A DNA stretch of 64,000 nucleotides, taken from contig DASPKM010000010.1 in the NCBI GenBank assembly GCA_035628135.1, positions 806,001 through 870,000 of the forward strand, in the 5' to 3' direction. Each line of letters opens with the position of its first letter. Position 1 is the first letter of the stretch. The stretch comes from DASPKM01 sp035628135 (GTDB lineage: Bacteria; Bacteroidota; Bacteroidia; Chitinophagales; Chitinophagaceae). Positions 1-8,697 of this stretch are shown here, piece after piece. The notes under the pieces were generated by a model, which did no database searches, was not told where the DNA came from, and worked only from the letters and a program-made list of their open reading frames with translations. A program made the translations under genes and the position numbers.

Positions 1-43
1 ATATCTTGCCTTCAACGGGTTCAGAAAGAATCATAACGAGGCA

Positions 44-487
44 ATGGAGCAAAGGGATTTCCTTAAAGCTATTGCTTTCAATCTTGCTAAATATCCAGAT
101 GGTTTTGCATTGGGAAGGATTATGCCGTTCAAATGGGAAAAGCTATGTGTGTTTAAGGAATATGCGATAACGAATAGAGACTCGATTGAAACAATTGAGA
201 AAAGAAGTGGAATAGAGTTGGACAAAAGCTTTGATTTTCGAACTACCGAAGGATTATTCAATACTGACTTTTTTCTTTTGTTATTCAAAACCGATGATGG
301 CTATAGAAAACTTTATCTAACAAGGAATGCTATTAAGATGGGAAAGGTTCCGTATTTCTTTAGTTTATCAAATGGTAAGGTAAAGGGTTCAAACGGAATG
401 CAATGCTTTCTTGGTGAAGTTTACTTGCAACCTAACGAAACTGAGAGAAGTAACTCCTTAGTTTTCCGATCAGGAGATCAGAAATGA
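44..487 (+). CDS. Hypothetical protein upstream of the RTX gene (5' end uncertain)
   Basis: A 147-residue protein I do not recognise. The reading frame is open to the left edge of the window without a stop, so the first ATG at 44 may be internal and the gene may begin upstream; GAGG lies only two bases before this ATG, too close for a normal ribosome site. The protein is soluble, mixed alpha/beta in character, with no signal peptide or membrane segment. Its stop codon overlaps the start of the RTX gene (ATGA at 484-487), so the two are probably translationally coupled. A small gene directly in front of a polymorphic toxin-like gene could be a chaperone, an immunity protein, or part of a larger upstream protein. 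Nothing in the sequence decides between these. Confidence 0.55.
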   Translation: MEQRDFLKAIAFNLAKYPDGFALGRIMPFKWEKLCVFKEYAITNRDSIETIEKRSGIELDKSFDFRTTEGLFNTDFFLLLFKTDDGYRKLYLTRNAIKMGKVPYFFSLSNGKVKGSNGMQCFLGEVYLQPNETERSNSLVFRSGDQK

Positions 488-3400
488 CGGTAACCATCAC
501 TGCAAATTTTGTTAACGTTGTAATCAATCCCATTCTTTCCTCGGGTCAATTAGCTGTAAAATATTTAGCATACCGTAGCGCTGCAAATGACTATATTAAT
601 CTAAACCATCCTGGAGCATCTTTAGAGGAACGAGATGCATATCGACACGCATATGTTAGTTCTCAATTTACCCAGGATTACGGGAATGACTTTGCAACAT
701 TTCTTGGTGCGGTCAATGAAGCGCTACTGCATATACAGGGGGATAACCCACCAGACGAAAGGGCTATGGATTTATTTAATAACCAAGTCGGACGTGAAAC
801 CTATCTTAATAATACCTCGCTTACGAATTTGGAACTGCAAAATTTACTTTGGGATAAAACGCAAAACGGAGATTTAATCACTGATGCTGATTCTGATGAT
901 GGCGATGGAATCGATCCAAGATTAGCTGAACCAATGGATCCTGGAATCGAAATACAAGAAGATGCATTAGATGCGTTGGAAGAACTTACTCCGGATTTTG
1001 AAGATTACTTAGAGCAAATCTTAGAGGATAATCCTTACCCAGTTTATCCCGATTCTTGTCCGATATCGCCATTGTGGCAAGATTTTCTGGATGAACACGA
1101 CGACTCTAAGAATGAGCCCTCGCCGCTTGTATTAGACTTGGATGGCGACGGGGTGGAGACAAGAGCGTTGGCTGGTGGTGCGGTGTATTTCGATCATAAC
1201 CATAACGGTTTTGCCGAGGCGACGGGTTGGGTCAGTGCGGATGACGGCTTGCTGGCAATTGATTTAAACAGTGATGGCGTGATCAATGACGGGACGGAAT
1301 TGTTCGGCGATCAGACCGGCCAGACCAACGGTTTCCTTGCGCTCAAGCAGTATGACAGCAACAGCGATAACCGCATTACGTCCGCCGATGCCAATTGGAA
1401 TAATCTGCGTGTATGGCAGGATGCCAATAGTGATGGTTCTTCCCAAGCCGGAGAACTGAAAACACTTAACAGTTTGGGAATTTCAGAGATTAACCTGGAC
1501 TACACGACCGTTACACTGTTCAACAACGGCAACGATATCAAGCAGAACGGAAGATTCACCATCAATGGCGCCGTGCGCACCGTATCGGACGTGTATTTTG
1601 CTGCCGATCCGATGAATTCGACTTATAATCAGGATTACACGCTGGACGTGCGCACGCTGTTCCTGCCTACTTTGCGCGGCTATGGCACTTTGCCTGATCT
1701 GCATATCGCGATGAGTTTGGACAATGCGGGATTGGGCAATCTTCTGGACAAGGTATCAGCCTTCACAAGCCAAAGCTTTGCGGATTTGTTCGATACTGGT
1801 AATGCCGCACTGATGGACGTCCGCGATATCATGCTGCGATGGGCAGGCGTGGAAAATGTCGTGGCAGGCAGCCGCGGCCCTAATGTCGATGCGCAGGAGC
1901 TGGAATTCCTTGAAGAGATGACGGGTGAAGATTATCTGCAAATGGGCGCATGGAGCAATCCGTATGTTTTCGCCGGTCTGGGTTTGAGCGAGGCGTTCGA
2001 TGAAGCGTTGAAAGGATTTTATGCCCGGCTGGTGATGCAGAGTGCAGGGCAAGAACTGATTGACGGGACACTGACCTATAATCCAACCACTGACGATTTC
2101 ACACTGGACGGATCGCTTGACCTTACCAATATCGATGCGCTGGAAACCGAGGCCTTAGCACTGGGGACGACGAATGCGCGCGCCAAGTTATGGGGCAATG
2201 TCCTTCTGGCGCTGGAACACAGTATCGGCATCGACAATCTTTCACTCTCCGATCAGGCAGCCTTGGAAGATGCGATTTTTGACAGTGATGCCACGCTGGA
2301 TATCGCGGATTGTTTGGCTGCTGTCGCATTCCAGGCACCGGATGAAGTCGTAACAAACGGCACGACAAGCGGCGAGACCATCAATGGCGGTGCACTGAAC
2401 GACATTATAAATGCAAACGCCGGTGCCGATACGCTGAATGGAAATGTTAGAAACGACCGTCTATTTGGTGAAGCCGGAAATGACACGCTGAATGGTGGAG
2501 ATGACGACGATTATTTGGAAGGCGGCGGTGATAACGATACTTATGTCTATAATCTCAATACCGGCACCGACACGATTGAGGAGTTGTCGGGAACGGACAA
2601 GATTTCATTCGGTGCAGGAATTGCCATAGGCAATCTGTCTATGGCACGTGTCGGCAATACCAACTTGGTCATTACAGTCAATAATGGCATCACGCCGGAA
2701 GAGATTGTGATCCAGAACCATTTCCTGAGCGGCAAGGGAATCGAGACGCTGCAATTTGCCGATCTGTCGACTTTCACCCTGACAACGCAGAATTGGACAT
2801 TGAACGGCACGGCGGGCAATGACGTGTTGGAGGGTGTCAACTATAACGGCGGAACAATTGATACGATCAATGCCGGAGATGGCAATGACACGATTTATGG
2901 CTTTGCGGGTAACGATACGTTGAATGGCGGCAATGGCAATGATACCATCGACGGCGGCACGGGTGTCGACACCATGGCAGGCGGTTCTGGCGATGACATT
3001 TACATTGTCGATACGGATTCTGATGTCGTTACTGAAAATAACAATGAAGGCACGGATTCAATTATCGCAACCGTGAGCAGCGCCTATACGCTTGGAGCGA
3101 ATTTCGAAAACGGTACTTTAGGTGGAACTAACTCCATCAATTTAACAGGGAATGCGCTGAACAATATTCTAACAGGAAATTCGGGCAATAACACCATATT
3201 CGGCGGCGACGGCAATGATATTGTCGATGGCGGAGCAGGGAATGACACGCTGCGCGGTGAAGCCGGTGATGATATTTATATCGTTGACAGTTCTTCAGAC
3301 AATATCGTGGAATCGTCTGGCGCTGGATATGATACGATACGCGCCTCGGCGACGTTCACTATGGGTTCAAACGTCGAAGCGTTGATCCTTATCGGTGCTG

Positions 3401-5691
3401 CTGCAATTAGCGCAACGGGAAATACACTCGACAATATTCTAACAGGCAATGGCGCTGCCAATACACTAAACGGCAATGACGGCAACGACACGATTGACGG
3501 TGGCCTTGGTGCTGACCTTCTTAACGGTGGTGCGGGAGATGATACTTACTATGTCGACAATACATCTGATGTTGTATCGGAGTCGGTCAGTTCGGGAACT
3601 GATATCGTTTATGCCAGCGCCTCATTCACCATCAACGGTAATGTCGAAAATTTAATTCTCACTGGAACTTCCAACATCAATGGCACCGGCAATGCCGGCG
3701 TTAATATCATCACAGGTAATTCAGGCAATAATACACTCAATGGCGGCAATGCGGTTGATACGCTCATCGGCGGTTTGGGCGATGATACTTATGTGATCGA
3801 AAGCAACAGCGAGATTATCACCGAGAATAACAATGAGGGCAATGACACGATCATTTCAACCATTCCGTCCAATTACACGCTTGGTGCGCATATCGAGAAT
3901 TTGACGATTACCGGTTCAAATTCCATTAGCATTACAGGCAATTCTCTAAACAATGTTTTGACCGGAAATTCAGGTAACAACACCGTAACGGGCGGCGATG
4001 GCAATGACACGATTGACGGCGGCAATGCCATCGATACGCTGATCGGCGGCGCGGGCGATGACATCTATATCACCGAAAGCAATAATGATGTCATTACGGA
4101 ATTGGCCAATGAAGGGACGGATAAAATTATCGCTACCGTTTCGGCAAGTTATACACTCGGTGCCCATATCGAAAACCTGACGCTTGGCGGCACGAATTCG
4201 ATCAATGCCACAGGAAATGCACTGAATAATCTTCTTATTGGAAACTCCGGCGCGAATACGCTGGATGGTGTTTCTGGTGATGATAGTATGGCGGGGGCTG
4301 CTGGAAATGATATCTATATCGTCAATAGTGCATCGGATGTTGTTACCGAAAATGCCAATGAAGGCACAGACTTGGTGCAATCTTCTGTTACTTATACATT
4401 GACGGATAACATCGAAAATCTGACCCTGACCGGAACATCCAATTTAAATGGCACAGGCAATGGCTTGGCCAATACGATTACCGGCAATAGCGGGATTAAT
4501 ATTTTAGATGGCGGTGCAGGCAATGACACGCTGATCGGCGGTGCTGGAGATGACACTTACATCGTCGATAGTAGCGCGGATGTGATTACGGAAGGATCAA
4601 GTGCAGGAACCGACAACGTTCAATCTTCAGCCGCTGCTTATACGCTTGGCTCGAATGTCGAAAACCTGACCTTGACAGGCGTCGGTAATATCAACGGCAC
4701 CGGCAATTCAAGTAACAATACAATTACCGGTAATAGCGGTAACAATATTTTGAATGGCGGCTCCGGTATCGATACTATGATCGGTGGTCTGGGCGATGAC
4801 TTCTATCTTGTCGATCATGCCTCGGATGTAACGACGGAGAATTTAGGAGAAGGCACAGATTCCGTTCAATCGTCTATTACCTGGACACTTGCAAATAATA
4901 TCGAAAACCTGACGCTGACCGGAAGTTCCGGCATTCATGCCACAGGCAACGGATTGGATAATGTTCTTACAGGCAATTCCGGATCGAATACGATCACGGG
5001 TGGCGCGGGTAATGATACGCTCGATGGCGGCAATGCCATCGACACGCTGATCGGCGGCTTGGGCGATGATATCTATATCACGGAAAGCAATAACGATGTG
5101 ATCACCGAGAACCTGAACGAAGGAACGGATCACGTCTTTGCCAACACGCCAAGCACCTATGTTCTGGGCGCAAACCTTGAAAATCTGACAATCATGGGAA
5201 CTTCGACAATTGGCGGCACCGGAAACGGGTTGGATAATATTATCACCGGCAATGGCAGCGCCAATACCCTCACAGGAAACGCCGGAAACGATACGCTTTA
5301 TGGAGGTGGCGGTAATGACACCTTACATGGTGGTAATGATAACGATATTCTCTCGGGACAAGCAGGAACCGATAGTCTGACCGGTGGCATAGGATCTGAT
5401 ACTTTTGTCTTTGAAAACGCGAGCGCTTTCAGCAACGTTGACACCATTACCGACTTTAGCACTGCACAAAGCGATAAACTCAATATTGCCGATCTTCTTG
5501 TCGGTTATAATTCCGGAACAAGCGATATCAATGATTTTGTCTCGCTTGCCATATCGGGTAGCAATTCAAATCTTTTCGTTGACCGGGATGGCACAGGCTC
5601 AACCTATTCAAGTCAACAAATCGGTATTTTAAGTGGAGTAACCGGTCTTGATGTCGACGATCTGTTGAATAACGGGAACCTGATCGTTTAA
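484..5691 (+). CDS. Giant RTX protein with N-terminal DUF6973-like domain
   Basis: A 1,735-residue, acidic, glycine/asparagine/aspartate-rich protein. Residues about 50-110 hold RDAYRHAY ... MDLFNNQVGRE, the pattern of the DUF6973 family found in toxin-like proteins (family recognition from memory). Near residue 213 comes the PLVLDLDGDGVET calcium-binding segment that opens many proteobacterial RTX proteins, and from about residue 630 haemolysin-type GGxGNDTLxG repeats. Between about 3,000 and 5,290 there are nine tandem modules of roughly 82-92 residues (YTLGxNxENLTLTG ... TGNSGNNxxxGG ... DVITE). The last 110 residues (DTFVFENASAF ... VDTITDF) look like a type I secretion C-terminal signal. 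No HlyB/HlyD/TolC-type transporter is in the window. Expected role: secreted calcium-dependent adhesin or toxin. The repeats and secretion signal are seen; the activity is inference. Confidence 0.85.
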   Translation: MTVTITANFVNVVINPILSSGQLAVKYLAYRSAANDYINLNHPGASLEERDAYRHAYVSSQFTQDYGNDFATFLGAVNEALLHIQGDNPPDERAMDLFNNQVGRETYLNNTSLTNLELQNLLWDKTQNGDLITDADSDDGDGIDPRLAEPMDPGIEIQEDALDALEELTPDFEDYLEQILEDNPYPVYPDSCPISPLWQDFLDEHDDSKNEPSPLVLDLDGDGVETRALAGGAVYFDHNHNGFAEATGWVSADDGLLAIDLNSDGVINDGTELFGDQTGQTNGFLALKQYDSNSDNRITSADANWNNLRVWQDANSDGSSQAGELKTLNSLGISEINLDYTTVTLFNNGNDIKQNGRFTINGAVRTVSDVYFAADPMNSTYNQDYTLDVRTLFLPTLRGYGTLPDLHIAMSLDNAGLGNLLDKVSAFTSQSFADLFDTGNAALMDVRDIMLRWAGVENVVAGSRGPNVDAQELEFLEEMTGEDYLQMGAWSNPYVFAGLGLSEAFDEALKGFYARLVMQSAGQELIDGTLTYNPTTDDFTLDGSLDLTNIDALETEALALGTTNARAKLWGNVLLALEHSIGIDNLSLSDQAALEDAIFDSDATLDIADCLAAVAFQAPDEVVTNGTTSGETINGGALNDIINANAGADTLNGNVRNDRLFGEAGNDTLNGGDDDDYLEGGGDNDTYVYNLNTGTDTIEELSGTDKISFGAGIAIGNLSMARVGNTNLVITVNNGITPEEIVIQNHFLSGKGIETLQFADLSTFTLTTQNWTLNGTAGNDVLEGVNYNGGTIDTINAGDGNDTIYGFAGNDTLNGGNGNDTIDGGTGVDTMAGGSGDDIYIVDTDSDVVTENNNEGTDSIIATVSSAYTLGANFENGTLGGTNSINLTGNALNNILTGNSGNNTIFGGDGNDIVDGGAGNDTLRGEAGDDIYIVDSSSDNIVESSGAGYDTIRASATFTMGSNVEALILIGAAAISATGNTLDNILTGNGAANTLNGNDGNDTIDGGLGADLLNGGAGDDTYYVDNTSDVVSESVSSGTDIVYASASFTINGNVENLILTGTSNINGTGNAGVNIITGNSGNNTLNGGNAVDTLIGGLGDDTYVIESNSEIITENNNEGNDTIISTIPSNYTLGAHIENLTITGSNSISITGNSLNNVLTGNSGNNTVTGGDGNDTIDGGNAIDTLIGGAGDDIYITESNNDVITELANEGTDKIIATVSASYTLGAHIENLTLGGTNSINATGNALNNLLIGNSGANTLDGVSGDDSMAGAAGNDIYIVNSASDVVTENANEGTDLVQSSVTYTLTDNIENLTLTGTSNLNGTGNGLANTITGNSGINILDGGAGNDTLIGGAGDDTYIVDSSADVITEGSSAGTDNVQSSAAAYTLGSNVENLTLTGVGNINGTGNSSNNTITGNSGNNILNGGSGIDTMIGGLGDDFYLVDHASDVTTENLGEGTDSVQSSITWTLANNIENLTLTGSSGIHATGNGLDNVLTGNSGSNTITGGAGNDTLDGGNAIDTLIGGLGDDIYITESNNDVITENLNEGTDHVFANTPSTYVLGANLENLTIMGTSTIGGTGNGLDNIITGNGSANTLTGNAGNDTLYGGGGNDTLHGGNDNDILSGQAGTDSLTGGIGSDTFVFENASAFSNVDTITDFSTAQSDKLNIADLLVGYNSGTSDINDFVSLAISGSNSNLFVDRDGTGSTYSSQQIGILSGVTGLDVDDLLNNGNLIV
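3000..5290 (+). repeat. Nine tandem RTX/beta-strand modules inside the RTX gene
   Basis: Nine degenerate units of about 246-276 bases. Each contains a (Y/F)TxGxNxENL segment followed by TGNxxNN, a GGxGxDTL turn and a DVxTE stretch; unit anchors lie near 3,093, 3,356, 3,626, 3,874, 4,150, 4,393, 4,639, 4,885 and 5,158. They are similar enough in DNA to allow repeat-number change by recombination or assembly collapse. Confidence 0.8.
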
Positions 5692-5757
5692 GCGCGCAAA
5701 TCTATCAAATAAAACACGTGGCACTAAAGAACAGATGTGGCAGGAATATGAAGGTGT

Positions 5758-5988
5758 CTAGCCCTTCATATTTATTTTGTTTGGCTCAATTTCAGGGTTA
5801 TGAATGATTGTTACACCGTCTACCTGCATTTTAGTAGTATCCGCGTTTTCATTCTCACTCGCTAACTCATTTCTGATACGACTATACATATCTTCATCTA
5901 CTTCAACGCTAACAGGTAGTTTACTATGCCTTCTCTGATAAGTCTTAAACTGTCGCCTTAGAAAATCGATATTTGGTGTTGCTCGCAT
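5758..5988 (-). CDS. Small hypothetical protein
   Basis: A 76-residue basic-then-acidic protein with no recognised domain, signal peptide or membrane segment. It faces the RTX gene convergently, its stop 66 bases beyond the RTX stop. Composition is AT-rich like the flanking intergenic DNA, so it could be chance. I keep it because it is the only substantial frame in an 800-base stretch and its N-terminus (basic, FLRRQFKTYQRRHSK) looks like a real protein. Confidence 0.4.
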   Translation of the reverse strand: MRATPNIDFLRRQFKTYQRRHSKLPVSVEVDEDMYSRIRNELASENENADTTKMQVDGVTIIHNPEIEPNKINMKG

Positions 5989-6199
5989 CTATAAAATTAC
6001 GAAAGATTTGTTAAATAAGACCCGACTATCTCTTACTTGTTGCTCGCTGTATGGTATGAGATTTGATACGTATTTAAAGCATTGTTTCATTACCCACGTA
6101 ATGACAACTGTAACAACTGAAAGCATCTGTTAGTTGATGACGTACTTTGTATGAAGCGATTGACAATTCAGTGTTTAAATATGAGCTGACTTTCATAAC

Positions 6200-6292
6200 A
6201 TGAATGAAATCTTAGCAGTATTAAATGCTGCTTCAGCCTTTATGTATTCAGTTGCGATTCTTGTGATCGCACTTAAGAAAAAGACCAAGTAG
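6200..6292 (+). CDS. 30-residue hydrophobic peptide, possible type I toxin-like or small membrane protein
   Basis: ATG at 6,200 to TAG at 6,290-6,292. The peptide has a short polar start (MNEIL), one hydrophobic stretch of about 20 residues (AASAFMYSVAILVIAL) and a basic tail (KKKTK). That is the layout of a single-pass membrane peptide with the lysines in the cytoplasm. A strong rho-independent terminator starts 17 bases after the stop, so this is a self-contained transcription unit of about 150-200 bases in an otherwise empty region. Small hydrophobic peptides with a basic tail are typical of type I toxins (Hok, Fst, Ldr families), but no antisense RNA can be proved here. A regulatory leader or an unrelated membrane peptide are alternatives. 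Confidence 0.5.
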   Translation: MNEILAVLNAASAFMYSVAILVIALKKKTK

Positions 6293-6308
6293 CAAAGATG
6301 CAAACAAT

Positions 6309-6337
6309 AGCTGCCTCGAAAAGGGCAGCTTTTTTTA
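6309..6337 (+). terminator. Rho-independent terminator after the mini-ORF
   Basis: Seven-base stem AGCTGCC/GGCAGCT with an 8-base loop, followed directly by seven T residues. It ends the transcript that carries the 30-residue peptide gene. Confidence 0.85.
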
Positions 6338-6509
6338 TGTCGGACATATTACCCAAAACAGACAGAAAATTTCCTCTCGCATACAGGATTGATTATTCGC
6401 TATTAATAGGATGAAATTCCTGTTGCAATCCGGTTTTCCTTCCTGTAAAGGACATTATTCCTAACAACCATAAGTCGAATCAGCCCGACTTACAGAAAGG
6501 AGCGACGCC
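6338..6509. other. Intergenic leader region before the primase operon
   Basis: 172 bases without a gene, presumably holding the promoter of the plus-strand operon that begins at 6,510. It contains AAAATTTCCTCTCGCAT at 6,366-6,382, which recurs almost unchanged at 8,582-8,599, and TTCCTTCCTGT, also repeated near 8,514. I see no confident -33/-7 pair. A strong ribosome site (AGAAAGGAG) lies just before the ATG at 6,510. Confidence 0.4.
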
Positions 6510-6701
6510 ATGCAGCGCGACGACGACATTCTCATGGACCGAAAGACAGCCGTCAAATATCTCGGCCTGACTAACCCCAATACCTTGGCCGTCTGGGATT
6601 GCACCAAGCGTTACGACCTTAAGCCAATCAAGGTCGGGCGCGCCGTGCGTTACCGCAAATCGATCTTGGATAAATTCCTGGAAGAACGGCAACGGCCTTA
6701 G
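6510..6701 (+). CDS. Excisionase-like helix-turn-helix protein
   Basis: A 63-residue protein with one winged-helix/MerR-type DNA-binding unit: MDRKTAVKYLGL (helix-turn-helix start), then RYDLKPIKVGRAVRYRKSILDKFLEER, the wing and last helix typical of HTH_17/excisionase proteins. The start at 6,510 is well supported by AGAAAGGAG seven bases upstream. It is the first gene of a plus-strand run with primase, RadC-like and DUF2958 genes. Probable role: excision control or transcription control of the element. It lies 15 kb from the integrase, so a regulator rather than a dedicated Xis is equally possible. Confidence 0.7.
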   Translation: MQRDDDILMDRKTAVKYLGLTNPNTLAVWDCTKRYDLKPIKVGRAVRYRKSILDKFLEERQRP

Positions 6702-6775
6702 AAGATGGGAAAGGAGAAGGTTGCCGCGATCTCCTTTCCCAGCAGTCCAATCACACACAACTTGATGGAGTTCGC

Positions 6776-7684
6776 ATGAATATTGAACAGGCGAAAAGCA
6801 TAGCCCTGTCTGCAATATTAGACAAGCTCGGATTTAAACCCGCCAAACACCGTGTCAAAGAAACAATCTACCTCTCACCTTTGCGCGACGAGAACACTGC
6901 CAGTTTTCATGTCCACCACGCAAAGAACGTTTGGTTCGATCACGGCACAAGCGAAGGCGGCGACATCGTTGATTTCGTATGCGCCTGGCTCAAAAGCAAA
7001 GGTGAAGCGCATACTATTCGTGATGCCTTGCGCTGGCTTGCCAATATGGGCGATCTCGCGCCGTTTATTGCACCTGTCAACGGCATAGACAATACACCGG
7101 AAGACAATAAGCTGATCCTGAAAAAAGTTTCTGCTATCCAAGAGAAAGGACTAATACATTATCTCGAAAGCCGAGGCATCCCACTTGTCATAGGACGTGC
7201 TTACCTAAAAGAGTTGCGCGTTTACAATCAGGAAAGCTGCAAGACGTTTTTTGCCCTCGGCTTCAAGAACGAAGACGATGGCTACGAACTGCGTAACAAA
7301 TTATTCAAGGGCTGCATTCGGCCCAAAGCGATCACCTTCATTCGCGGTGAAAAAGAAAAGCCACAGGCCATCCATGTCTTTGAGGGTTTCATGGATTTTC
7401 TGTCGCTTATTGCGGAAAACCAAGGCAAGCGCCTGCGCGATGATGCAATCATACTAAATTCTCTTTCGTGTTTAAAGCAGGCAACACCTTACATCAAGAA
7501 CTACGGCTATGAGAAAGTCTATACTTGGATGGACAATGACAAAGCGGGGCAAAAGGCCACGGCGGCTTTGGATGCGTTTTTGGAAACGGAGCCGGGTCTT
7601 ATGCACAAGCCGATGAACCGCTGTTATGCTCTGCACAAGGATCTGAATGCAGCATATATGCACAAACTCGGATTGACGGCTTAA
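6776..7684 (+). CDS. Toprim-domain DNA primase of mobile elements
   Basis: A 302-residue protein with the layout of the small CHC2-Toprim primases common in Bacteroidetes mobile elements. Residues about 20-70 match the CHC2-like fold (SPLRDENTASFHVHHAKN ... FDHGTSEGGDIVDFV) but lack the zinc-binding cysteines. The C-terminal half is a Toprim domain with HVFEGFMDFLSLI (the conserved glutamate) and TWMDNDKAGQKA (D253-N-D255, the metal-binding acids). It presumably primes synthesis on the transferred strand after conjugation. It follows the HTH gene and is two bases from the RadC-like gene. A broken paralogue lies on the chromosome at 44,138-45,099. Confidence 0.85.
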   Translation: MNIEQAKSIALSAILDKLGFKPAKHRVKETIYLSPLRDENTASFHVHHAKNVWFDHGTSEGGDIVDFVCAWLKSKGEAHTIRDALRWLANMGDLAPFIAPVNGIDNTPEDNKLILKKVSAIQEKGLIHYLESRGIPLVIGRAYLKELRVYNQESCKTFFALGFKNEDDGYELRNKLFKGCIRPKAITFIRGEKEKPQAIHVFEGFMDFLSLIAENQGKRLRDDAIILNSLSCLKQATPYIKNYGYEKVYTWMDNDKAGQKATAALDAFLETEPGLMHKPMNRCYALHKDLNAAYMHKLGLTA

Positions 7685-7686
7685 GC

Positions 7687-8160
7687 ATGAGCGAGCAAAA
7701 CGGCATTCAATCACTGTTCACTATTACGGAAGTGGAATTGATCTATCGCAATCCAGTAAAGCCATCGGAACGCAAGCAAGTGAAAACCTCACAGCAAGCC
7801 TATGATCTTCTACTCGCGTCTTGGGATATGAACAAGATCGAACTGCTTGAAGAATTCAAAATGTTATTGCTTGACCGCAACAATGCCTGCATCGGGATTT
7901 CAACGATTGCCAAGGGGGGGATTCATGCGTGCGTGGTTGATCCTAAAATCGTATTTGCAACTGCCCTAAAAGCGCGCGCTTGTGGTCTCATCTTCGCTCA
8001 TAATCATCCATCCGGCAGCCTTGTACCAAGCGATGAAGATTTACAGCTCACGCAACGTTTTGCCTCTGCCGGGCAGCTTCTGAGCATTAATGTTCTTGAT
8101 CATTTAATTGTTACGCCACACGCTTATAAATCTTTTGCCGATGAGGGCTTACACCCATGA
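7687..8160 (+). CDS. RadC-like JAB-domain protein
   Basis: A 157-residue protein containing the JAMM/MPN metal site: E56 region, then H105-x-H107, PSG and SDEDLQLT with D118 (motif FAHNHPSGSLVPSDEDL). This is the JAB domain of the RadC family without the N-terminal UPF0758 helix-hairpin-helix part, the short form usual on Bacteroidetes ICEs. The metal-binding residues are all present, so it may be an active zinc isopeptidase; the substrate is unknown. It follows the primase by two bases and is probably co-transcribed. Confidence 0.88.
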   Translation: MSEQNGIQSLFTITEVELIYRNPVKPSERKQVKTSQQAYDLLLASWDMNKIELLEEFKMLLLDRNNACIGISTIAKGGIHACVVDPKIVFATALKARACGLIFAHNHPSGSLVPSDEDLQLTQRFASAGQLLSINVLDHLIVTPHAYKSFADEGLHP

Positions 8161-8205
8161 AATGCCGAAGAAAAATCGTAACTTAATCCATATAAACGAA
8201 TACCC

Positions 8206-8511
8206 ATGACACTGAGTTGGAAAGCATTTTTACTGAGAATTTCAAAATTATTTGGTGTTATATCCAGTAAAACCGGAACTGCATTTTACACCGGCTTTGA
8301 TGTGCGTGATGGTGTCTTGCGCTTTCTTCGCCTGAACACCGGCAAGGCATGGGAACTGGACATTCGCCACCTATACGATATTTACTGTGAGAATGGTTTT
8401 ATCAATACCGCCACGATCAAGCGATATGGCAACCACCGTATCAATTCACCCTCGGTTGCCGTTCTGATGGCCATCGGCTGCATTGATCGATTTGGCCAAA
8501 AAATAGGTTAG
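8206..8511 (+). CDS. Hypothetical protein
   Basis: A 101-residue protein of unknown function in the plus-strand element operon, 45 bases after the RadC-like gene. It has no signal peptide and no clear membrane segment. The central part (FYTGFDVRDGVLRFLRLNTGKAWELDIRHLYD, split here only for description) suggests a small alpha/beta fold, and the C-terminal NHRINSPSVAVLMAIGCI a helix. Gene position between RadC-like and DUF2958 genes suggests an accessory DNA-processing role, but nothing in the protein shows it. Confidence 0.6.
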   Translation: MTLSWKAFLLRISKLFGVISSKTGTAFYTGFDVRDGVLRFLRLNTGKAWELDIRHLYDIYCENGFINTATIKRYGNHRINSPSVAVLMAIGCIDRFGQKIG

Positions 8512-8543
8512 ATTCCTTCCTGTCTTGTGTGTTTTCATGATTT

Positions 8544-8564
8544 GCTTCGGGAATTAACCGAAGC
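8544..8564. repeat. Perfect 7-bp hairpin
   Basis: GCTTCGG and CCGAAGC separated by a 7-base AT-rich loop, between the hypothetical gene and the DUF2958 gene. No T-run follows, so it is not a classical terminator; it may be an attenuator or a protein site. Confidence 0.5.
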
Positions 8565-8581
8565 CGCTCACTGCTCTAAGT

Positions 8582-8625
8582 AAAATTTTCCCCTCGCATG
8601 CGCGATTCCTCGCGAGCCAAAATTT
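8582..8625. repeat. Nested inverted repeat upstream of DUF2958 gene
   Basis: AAATTTT (8,583-8,589) pairs with AAAATTT (8,619-8,625), and inside it CTCGC (8,593-8,597) with GCGAG (8,612-8,616). The left arm is a near copy of the sequence at 6,366-6,384. It could be a regulator or replication-protein site in the element. Confidence 0.4.
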
Positions 8626-8697
8626 CACTTGTTTGCTCGCCTTGCCTTCGGTTCTGGCATTCCCGCAATCATGCACCACAACAGGAAGGAAACTACA

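Noticed and set aside
3970..4380. Minus-strand frame of 136 codons inside the RTX gene
   Set aside because: Antisense to conserved RTX repeats; periodic repeat DNA gives long open frames on the other strand.
3000..5290. CRISPR array
   Set aside because: The repeats are coding RTX modules of 246-276 bases without short constant repeats and unique spacers.
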